Origin: Betaproteobacteria bacterium
Lineage (GTDB): Bacteria > Pseudomonadota > Gammaproteobacteria > Burkholderiales > Burkholderiaceae_E
Assembly: GCA_009922405.1 (NCBI GenBank)
Contig: RFVZ01000177.1
Span: 1 to 5,157, forward strand
Direction: 5' to 3'
DNA: 5,157 bases
Each line of letters opens with the position of its first letter. Position 1 is the stretch's first letter. A program made the translations under genes and the position numbers. The notes under the pieces are model-generated. The model saw only the letters and a list, made by a program, of their open reading frames with translations, searched no databases and was not told the DNA's origin. This document shows positions 1 to 4,648 of this stretch, one piece after another.

Positions 1-530
1 CCCCCCTGGCCGCCACCGATGATCAGGACATAAGGCTGCTCGGTGTGGCCCAGGGTGCGCTCTTCTTCCTGACGTTGCTCGAGCCAGGTCTGACGGCCCG
101 GATGAACGCCATGTTCTGCTCCCATGCGGCGGCGGGTTCCTTTGTGCTCCTCGTGCCCAATGAGCTCAGTCATCGTCGTCAGAAGGGTCCAAGCCCTGCC
201 ATGACGAAGCCGCAGGTGTCCGCGGCCGCGCGAAATTGCGGTCTCGAAGGTGAACCAGGTCTCAATGATCCCGTCCGCCTCGGTGGGATTTCCTTCGACG
301 CTGAAGTGCCCCGGATCGACCTCGCTGAGTCGTTTCTCTAACATCCCCTGAATCGCATCTGGACCCTCTTGGGTACAGATATTCCAGGTGAAACTCACCA
401 GATCGCGCCAGTAACAATCGGCATCGAACAGGCCCATGATGCGATCAAGATTTCGTTCCTTAAGGGCCGATTCGAAGTCGGCCAGCCACTGGGTGGCGAT
501 CTGCACTGGGGGTAACGCGAGGTCGGTCAT
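1..530 (-). CDS. Flavin-dependent monooxygenase / NAD(P)-FAD oxidoreductase with N-terminal NTF2-like domain (partial, C-terminus beyond the left edge)
   Basis: An open frame runs from ATG at 530 down to the left edge without a stop (176 complete codons). Residues about 10-140 look like an NTF2/SnoaL-like alpha+beta domain: an opening helix (WLADFESALKERNLDRIMGL), then CYWRDLVSFTWN, and later strands around GHLRLRHGRAWTLLTTMTEL. A charged linker rich in Glu and Arg follows, then PYVLIIGGGQGG, the beta1-GxGxxG loop of an FAD-binding Rossmann fold. Family knowledge: this arrangement occurs in roughly 600-residue YUCCA-like flavin monooxygenases that oxidise small organic substrates with NAD(P)H and O2. 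The substrate here is unknown. The start is supported by GAGG (536-539 on the complementary strand) five bases before the ATG. The gene diverges from the SRAP gene. The NADPH-binding site and the FMO signature would lie outside the window, so monooxygenase rather than another FAD oxidoreductase is inference from the N-terminal fusion. Confidence 0.82.
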   Translation of the reverse strand, partial: MTDLALPPVQIATQWLADFESALKERNLDRIMGLFDADCYWRDLVSFTWNICTQEGPDAIQGMLEKRLSEVDPGHFSVEGNPTEADGIIETWFTFETAISRGRGHLRLRHGRAWTLLTTMTELIGHEEHKGTRRRMGAEHGVHPGRQTWLEQRQEEERTLGHTEQPYVLIIGGGQG

Positions 531-577
531 GGCTGCCTCATTGGATTAAGATTTGGAACATTCAACTCCCACTTGAA

Positions 578-607
578 CGGGTTGTGAACCCCGTAACAAC
601 CCGGGGT
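578..607. repeat. Cluster of overlapping, mutually exclusive inverted repeats in the divergent spacer
   Basis: Three short inverted repeats share bases here. CGGGTTGT (578-585) pairs with ACAACCCG (596-603) across a 10-base loop. ACCCCG (588-593) pairs with CGGGGT (602-607). GGGTT-GTG-AACCC forms a tight hairpin at 579-591. They cannot all form at once. The cluster lies 48-77 bases upstream of the FMO ATG and 78-107 bases upstream of the SRAP GTG, so it could sit in either leader or serve as operator DNA. No T-tract follows on either strand, which argues against a simple intrinsic terminator. The repeats are read directly; any regulatory role is inference. Confidence 0.45.
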
Positions 608-630
608 CGTGAGAACCCTTGCTTGAGTTC

Positions 631-642
631 AACCAGCTGGTT
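631..642. promoter_or_regulatory. Perfect 12-bp palindrome AACCAGCTGGTT, candidate operator
   Basis: AACCAGCTGGTT is its own reverse complement with no central spacer. It ends 42 bases before the SRAP GTG and lies 100 bases upstream of the FMO ATG, inside the only sizeable non-coding gap of the window. That size and position suit a dimeric regulator. It does not match the LexA boxes I know (gammaproteobacterial CTG-N10-CAG or alphaproteobacterial GTTC-N7-GTTC), so an SOS operator is not supported. I cannot name a regulator. Confidence 0.35.
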
Positions 643-664
643 TGTGCAACAATTTGAGCCTTCG

Positions 665-671
665 TGAGGAG
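665..671 (+). promoter_or_regulatory. Shine-Dalgarno-like TGAGGAG that helps decide the SRAP start
   Basis: TGAGGAG precedes the GTG at 685 with a 13-base spacer, which is longer than usual. It overlaps the earlier in-frame GTG at 664 and so cannot serve that codon. Together with the need for Cys at position 2 of the SRAP protein, it favours 685 as the start. Confidence 0.5.
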
Positions 672-684
672 CCTGAGTTATCCC

Positions 685-1365
685 GTGTGTGCGCATTACG
701 AAAATGTCCCGGCACCGGATTGGTTTCCGGATTTCTTTGGATCGACGCCTCCCGATTCTCCCGGCAAACTCGACCTGTGGCCGGGGTACCTCGGCTCGTT
801 CGTTCGGCTGGTGCCAGGACCGACTGAGGCTCAGTTGGACGAGAATTCCAAGGTCCCCAGGCGTGAGACGCTCAACGGGCTCTTCGGGCTTTTGCCCCAT
901 TGGGCAGTCGATGAAAAGCTCGCGCGAAGTACGTACAACGCCCGAAGTGAAACCGTCGCGTCTAAACCAAGCTTTCGCGACGCCTGGCGCAAAGCGCGTC
1001 ATTGCATTATTCCGGCACGAGCGATCTACGAGCCAGATTGGCGGACTGGCAAGGCGATTTCCACCCGAATCGAACGCACAGATGGTCGCCCGATGGGCAT
1101 TGCAGGCCTGTGGGATGCCTGGAAGAAGCCCGATGGTTCCTGGTTATTGAGTTACACGATGCTCACGATCAATGCCGACGACCATCCATTGATGCGCGAC
1201 TTTCATAAGCCCACCGACGAAAAGCGGATGGTCGTGATCCTGCCCGAATCGTCTTACGAGGGCTGGTTGAGCGCACCGGCCAATGAGAGCGCTGCCTATT
1301 TGAACCCGTTCTCTGCGGCGGATCTTGTCGCCAGACCGCAATTGGCTAGCGGTCGATCCGGCTGA
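685..1365 (+). CDS. SOS response-associated peptidase (SRAP, YedK/HMCES-type abasic-site DNA-protein crosslinker)
   Basis: This 226-residue protein belongs to the SRAP family, whose members protect single-stranded DNA at abasic sites by forming a covalent link through Cys2 after the initiator Met is removed. The start is placed at GTG 685 because it gives Met-Cys-Ala-His-Tyr with the catalytic Cys second. The longer frame from GTG 664 would bury that Cys at position 9. Other expected active-site residues are visible: Asn85 in YNARSET, Glu116 in AIYEPDW, and His174 in DFHKPTDEKRM, where canonical members have a shorter H-x-RMP stretch. GLLPHW and GIAGLWDAW are further family stretches. The N-terminus reads MCAHYE instead of the usual MCGRF, marking a divergent branch. 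No umuDC or dinB neighbour and no recognisable LexA box is present, so SOS control is not shown. The gene appears to be transcribed alone, and its 3' end overlaps the SYLF gene by 20 bp. Confidence 0.9.
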   Translation: MCAHYENVPAPDWFPDFFGSTPPDSPGKLDLWPGYLGSFVRLVPGPTEAQLDENSKVPRRETLNGLFGLLPHWAVDEKLARSTYNARSETVASKPSFRDAWRKARHCIIPARAIYEPDWRTGKAISTRIERTDGRPMGIAGLWDAWKKPDGSWLLSYTMLTINADDHPLMRDFHKPTDEKRMVVILPESSYEGWLSAPANESAAYLNPFSAADLVARPQLASGRSG

Positions 1366-1897
1366 TTTTTGAACCTTCAAAGGTTAGGTTGTACATCAGG
1401 CCCTTGCCCGAAAATATAAAACCGATGATTGGGCGGTTGAGCGTTTCGGAGTCAATCAAGCCGCCGGCTCCAAGGGTCGCCACGGCTACGCTGGCGTCGA
1501 CGCCTGCCTTCCAGCCCTGGCTCTGGCGAAAGGTGTCGAGCGCGCTCTGATTCATGAACAGGATGACCTGATTGCGGGCCTGTGCGCCCAACTGAAATCC
1601 AATCGACGCGGCGGCGATGCTGTAATAACCCGCGTTAGCGCCTTTGATTTGAAGGACGCCTTCGCCGTATTCGCCACCCAGTCCGATTCCGGCTTTGATC
1701 ACATTAGGAAACACCAGAACGCCTGCCGCTTTCTTGGCAAGCTCGTGGCCTGCAGGGGCCTCGGCCTCAAAACTCGTCAGAGCTTCGCGCACCCGGGCAT
1801 CGATTTCTTCGCGCGAAGCGGCACCGGCGCTCACGCATTGCAGCAGAGCGAGTGCGATCAACAGGCCGCGGCCGAGGCGGGTGAACATCTGGAACAT
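1346..1897 (-). CDS. Exported lipid-binding SYLF-domain protein (Ysc84/DUF500, BPSL1445-like)
   Basis: The 183-residue protein starts with a plausible Sec signal peptide: Arg7 and Arg10, a hydrophobic core at about 11-23, and probable cleavage after Ala-Gly-Ala (24-26). The Cys at 21 is not in a lipobox, so a lipoprotein is unlikely. The rest (about 30-181) matches the bacterial SYLF domain closely: AAGVLVFPNVIKAGIGLGG, GYYSIAAASIGFQLGAQA, a GW(K)AGVDASVAVATLGAGG stretch, and GLMYNLTFEGSKISRI at the end. Family knowledge: SYLF domains bind phospholipids, and bacterial members such as Burkholderia BPSL1445 are periplasmic or envelope proteins of unclear role. The ATG at 1897 is preceded by AAGGA at 8 bases, whereas the next ATG (1888) lacks a ribosome site. 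It lies 41 bp downstream of the phosphatase gene on the same strand with no terminator between them, so co-transcription is likely. Confidence 0.92.
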   Translation of the reverse strand: MFQMFTRLGRGLLIALALLQCVSAGAASREEIDARVREALTSFEAEAPAGHELAKKAAGVLVFPNVIKAGIGLGGEYGEGVLQIKGANAGYYSIAAASIGFQLGAQARNQVILFMNQSALDTFRQSQGWKAGVDASVAVATLGAGGLIDSETLNRPIIGFIFSGKGLMYNLTFEGSKISRIDR

Positions 1898-1938
1898 GGG
1901 CGTGATCCTTCAAACGATGCGAACGGGTGGCGCGAGCT

Positions 1939-2607
1939 CTAGGCGTAGGTAACCCACTTCGAAAAGTCGGGTGCATCAAGGTGCGGCAAGGTATTGAACG
2001 TGTGCAGCTGGCAGCGCTTGGGGTTGAAGTTCAGCTCTGTCACGGCGCTGTTCCGAATCCGAAGATTCAATTCAATTGTGGACTCTGGAGGCACGCCCAG
2101 GATGTGACCAACCGCAGTCGAAATCGGGCCGCCACTCGAAACGATGAGGACATCTCCACCAAAATTGCCCCGCACGTGATCAAGTGCACTCGTCACGCCG
2201 TGCACAAAATTGACATAAGTTGGCATGCCAACCGGTTGGACCCGACCTTGCATCCATTGCGTCAAGCCATCTCGTAAGAGTCGAAAGTGATGTCGATAGA
2301 GCTCGGGGGTGTCGGGCTTCACCAACTTTTCGGGATGAACGGTTGCGATCACCGCTTCACTATCGTACTCATTGAGACCGGGCCAACGTAGGGCAGGCAG
2401 TGTGACCTGGGCACCGGCACAGATGGCCAAATGGGTCTGAATCTGTCGCTGCAGGGTTCCCGTTAATGCCGCTTCAAACTGGATACCCTTGTCGGCGAAG
2501 TATTCTCCGAGTCGTTGGCTCTGTTGCTGGCCAAGCGTGCTGAGCTGGTCATAATTTTCCGCACCAAATGAGGCTTGACCATGGCGGACGAGGTAAATGT
2601 TTCCCAT
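1939..2607 (-). CDS. Histidine phosphatase family protein (phosphoglycerate-mutase-like fold) with Ser replacing the second catalytic His
   Basis: The 222-residue protein begins MGNIYLVRHGQASFG, so the phospho-accepting His9 with Arg8 sits at the usual N-terminal place. A longer in-frame ATG at 2694 would add 29 unrelated residues and run into the divergent ligase gene, so 2607 is chosen. Arg54 (LTGTLQRQIQTH) and Glu80 (LNEYD) fit other phosphate-pocket and acid positions. The C-terminal motif that normally reads xHGG is IVSSGGPIS here, so Ser158 stands where the second His is expected. I recall the same T/S-SGG pattern in related proteobacterial proteins, which suggests a subfamily trait instead of decay. 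The ending FNTLPHLD...VTYA is also typical of that subgroup. Family members are cytoplasmic phosphatases or mutases, but with this substitution the reaction and substrate are uncertain. No Shine-Dalgarno is visible before the ATG. The SYLF gene follows 41 bp downstream. Confidence 0.88.
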   Translation of the reverse strand: MGNIYLVRHGQASFGAENYDQLSTLGQQQSQRLGEYFADKGIQFEAALTGTLQRQIQTHLAICAGAQVTLPALRWPGLNEYDSEAVIATVHPEKLVKPDTPELYRHHFRLLRDGLTQWMQGRVQPVGMPTYVNFVHGVTSALDHVRGNFGGDVLIVSSGGPISTAVGHILGVPPESTIELNLRIRNSAVTELNFNPKRCQLHTFNTLPHLDAPDFSKWVTYA

Positions 2608-2651
2608 GTCACGATTATGCGATGAAGTTGAAGAGTTGAAAGGGTGAATAG
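2608..2651. promoter_or_regulatory. 44-bp divergent intergenic region with candidate -10 and tandem 8-mers
   Basis: This short gap separates the divergent phosphatase and ligase starts. On the minus strand CATAAT (2614-2619) resembles a -10 box, and its predicted start point falls on or beside the phosphatase ATG at 2607, which would give a leaderless message. A -35 is weak (TTTCAA at about 16 bp spacing, half the consensus bases). On the plus strand two adjacent near-identical 8-mers, AGTTGAAG (2626-2633) and AGTTGAAA (2634-2641), run into AAAGGGTG, the probable ligase ribosome site about 7 bases before ATG 2652. The gap is too short for two separate full promoters, so the ligase promoter probably lies partly within the phosphatase coding region or overlaps the opposing one. 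Confidence 0.4.
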
Positions 2652-4217
2652 ATGAGACAAGCCGAACCGACCAAGGTGGATGATTTGCCGCCATTTCGAC
2701 CGATCGGGGATTTGCTGCGCGAACATGCGCAGGCTCAGCCTCTGCATCCCGCTATTGTGCAGGGCGAGAACTGCCTGACTTGGGCTGAGCTCGATCAGCG
2801 GATGGATCAGGTGGCCGCCTCTCTGCAACGGGACGGTTTGGTCGAGGGGGATTCGATCGTCCTTTGTGGCGGTATGACGCCATGGTTGGCAGCCATTTTC
2901 CTCGGGGCATTACGGGCGGGTCTCGTGGTCGCGCCACTGGCGTACTCGGTGACGGCGGCAACGTTCGCAGCCATGTTGCAGGACGCAAATCCAAAGCGCC
3001 TTTTTGTAGATGACATCGGGTTTGGCTTGGTGCCCGAAACCTACCGTAGTGATTGTGTCGCACTTGACGCGGGCCTGTCGTGCCGTTCACTGGAGGCCTG
3101 GCTCGAGCCGATCGGAGCGCAGCCCTGTCCTGTTGAATTACGGCCCGAGTCGCCTTTCAACATCATTTATTCTTCTGGAACGACCGGCGTTCCCAAGGGC
3201 ATTGTTCAGCCGCATGGGATGCGATGGCTGCATATTCATCGAGGCTTGCAGTATGGCTACAGCGCGTCGACCGTGACCTTGCTGTCGACACCGCTCTACT
3301 CCAATACGACCTTGGTGGTTTTTTTCCCGACTCTCGGCTTCGGTGGGACGGTCCATTTAATGCCGAAGTTTGATGCCGGCGAATGGTTGAAGATTGCGGC
3401 GCGCGAGCGGGTGACCCACACGATGCTTGTGCCTGTGCAATACCGTCGTTTGATGGCGCATCCACAGTTTGACGCCCATGATCTGTCGGCGTTTCAGATG
3501 AAGTTTTCCACCAGTGCGCCATTTGCGGCTGAGATCAAGGCCGATGTGCTGCGACGTTGGCCTGGGGGATTGGTCGAGTTTTACGGGATGACCGAAGGCG
3601 GTGGAACCTGCATTCTCGAGGCGCATCTTCATCCCGACAAACTCCATACCGTCGGCCCTCCCGCTGCGGGGCACGACCTTCGCTTGATTGATGACAAGGG
3701 GGTGGAACTTCCTCCGGGCGAGCCCGGCGAGGTCGTTGGACGCTCGCCCGCGATGATGATTGGGTACCACAACCAACCAGAAAAGACTCAAGAAGCAGAA
3801 TGGTTTTCCCCCGATGGTTTGCGGTTCATTCGCACCGGAGACATCGGACGATTCGATCCAGAGGGTTTTATGATTCTGCTCGATCGTAAGAAGGACATGA
3901 TCATTTCGGGTGGATTCAACTTGTATCCGAGTGACCTCGAATCGGTTCTTGATGAGCATCCAGACGTCCAGGAGGCAGCAGTGGTTGGGGTGCCGTCGGT
4001 CGACTGGGGCGAGACGCCGGTGGCATTTGTAGTCCGGCGGGCCGGGGCAGAGTCAGAGAGTGGTCTAAGCGCTCAGGAGCTTCGAAATTGGGTCAATGCA
4101 CGGGTCGGCAAGACTCAGCGTCTTTCGGACTTGCGCTTCGTTCAAGAGTTACCTCGCAGTGCGATCGGTAAGGTCCTCAAAAGGGAGTTACGTGAGAATT
4201 ACCGAGGAAATTCGTAA
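2652..4217 (+). CDS. Class I adenylate-forming acyl-CoA ligase (AMP-dependent synthetase)
   Basis: This 521-residue cytoplasmic enzyme should activate a carboxylic acid with ATP to an acyl-AMP and pass it to CoA. All core motifs are intact and in order: the phosphate-binding loop YSSGTTGVPKG (173-183), the A5 motif EFYGMTEGG (309-317), TGD (395-397) with the hinge region DRKKDMIISGGFNLYPSDLE (411-430), and the A10 motif PRSAIGKVLKREL with catalytic Lys507. The length is normal for the family and there is no fused carrier or thioesterase domain. The stretches IVQPHGMRW, TPLYSNTTLV and TMLVPVQYRRLM resemble ligases I recall from Burkholderiales and gammaproteobacteria annotated as fatty-acid- or aryl-CoA ligases. 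The chain length or aromatic nature of the substrate cannot be read from sequence. ATG 2652 is preceded by AAAGGGTG. The stop codon overlaps the start of the next gene (TAATG), so the two are translated as a coupled pair. No beta-oxidation genes are visible. Confidence 0.93.
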   Translation: MRQAEPTKVDDLPPFRPIGDLLREHAQAQPLHPAIVQGENCLTWAELDQRMDQVAASLQRDGLVEGDSIVLCGGMTPWLAAIFLGALRAGLVVAPLAYSVTAATFAAMLQDANPKRLFVDDIGFGLVPETYRSDCVALDAGLSCRSLEAWLEPIGAQPCPVELRPESPFNIIYSSGTTGVPKGIVQPHGMRWLHIHRGLQYGYSASTVTLLSTPLYSNTTLVVFFPTLGFGGTVHLMPKFDAGEWLKIAARERVTHTMLVPVQYRRLMAHPQFDAHDLSAFQMKFSTSAPFAAEIKADVLRRWPGGLVEFYGMTEGGGTCILEAHLHPDKLHTVGPPAAGHDLRLIDDKGVELPPGEPGEVVGRSPAMMIGYHNQPEKTQEAEWFSPDGLRFIRTGDIGRFDPEGFMILLDRKKDMIISGGFNLYPSDLESVLDEHPDVQEAAVVGVPSVDWGETPVAFVVRRAGAESESGLSAQELRNWVNARVGKTQRLSDLRFVQELPRSAIGKVLKRELRENYRGNS

Positions 4218-4648
4218 TGCGGGTCGATCGGCATGAACTCGCGACAAACGACTCGACGGCTGGGCGCCTGTTTCCAAAGTATCTTGTGTGGACGGTTCTC
4301 CTCTGGACCCTCAGTTCGACGTCTGCCGCGGCGGCCTGGCTACCGATTGCGGCCAATGAGGAGGCGTCGTTTTACTTCAATCCGGACACCATCCGCTATC
4401 AGGTTGACCTGACATCAGTCTGGGTGATTGCAGACCGCGTAAAAAAGGGGCCTGACGGTGAGCGATCGGTGCGGATGCGATATGAAGTCGACTGTGAGAC
4501 GGTTGAATATCAGGTCACTTACGAGGCGCTTCATGCGGAGCCCATGGCACAGGGGGCCAATTTGGGTACCGAACATCCGAATGACTGGCGAACCGTAACA
4601 CCGGGTACGGCTGCTGAATTGATTGTCAAGAAAGTTTGTGCTCGCTGA
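4217..4648 (+). CDS. Small exported surface-adhesin-E-like protein
   Basis: The 143-residue protein has a long, partly charged N-region (1-21), a hydrophobic stretch YLVWTVLLWTL (22-32) and a likely signal-peptidase site after the Ala run (37-40), leaving a mature protein of about 103 residues that starts WLPIA. The mature part follows the surface-adhesin E pattern I recall: W-x-x-(I/V)A near the start, a YFNPDTIR-like strand, VWVIADRVKKG, an RYEVDC strand, and a terminal WRTV-PGT-A...VC. Cys93 and Cys141 could form the one disulfide. Family knowledge: protein E of Haemophilus is an outer-surface adhesin, but most environmental homologues are uncharacterised envelope proteins, so adhesion is not implied. 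The ATG shares its A with the ligase stop (TAATG), and GAGGA (4204-4208) lies 8 bases upstream inside the ligase gene, pointing to translational coupling. The 3' end overlaps the Nudix gene by 23 bp. Confidence 0.75.
   Translation: MRVDRHELATNDSTAGRLFPKYLVWTVLLWTLSSTSAAAAWLPIAANEEASFYFNPDTIRYQVDLTSVWVIADRVKKGPDGERSVRMRYEVDCETVEYQVTYEALHAEPMAQGANLGTEHPNDWRTVTPGTAAELIVKKVCAR

Noticed and set aside
45..341. 98-residue plus-strand open frame inside the flavin monooxygenase gene
   Set aside because: It lies antisense to a well-supported reading frame with NTF2-like and FAD-binding motifs and has no recognisable domain of its own.
613..630. GAAC-N10-GTTC inverted repeat as a possible LexA box for the SRAP gene
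   Set aside because: The spacing does not match LexA sites I know (GAAC-N4-GTTC or direct GTTC-N7-GTTC), and the arms do not extend beyond four bases.
562..1002. 146-residue minus-strand open frame spanning the spacer and the SRAP 5' half
   Set aside because: Antisense to the SRAP frame, whose catalytic residues are intact; the frame's composition (many Arg, Pro and Gly) is typical of a shadow frame.
1348..1370. Possible intrinsic terminator for SRAP: AGCGG/CCGGCT stem before TTTTT
   Set aside because: The stem is only five pairs with a bulge and overlaps the stop codon; it is too weak to call without transcript-end data.
2575..2600. TTGACC with TAAATG as a ligase promoter
   Set aside because: The two boxes are about 13 bases apart, too close for a sigma-70 promoter, and both lie in the coding sequence of the phosphatase.
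3319..3325. Run of seven T within the ligase gene as a phase-variable tract
   Set aside because: It encodes ordinary Val-Phe-Phe codons in a conserved region and is short for a contingency tract; the frame is intact.
3357..3959. 200-residue minus-strand open frame within the ligase gene
   Set aside because: It is antisense to the conserved adenylation motifs, and its sequence shows no domain or plausible start context.
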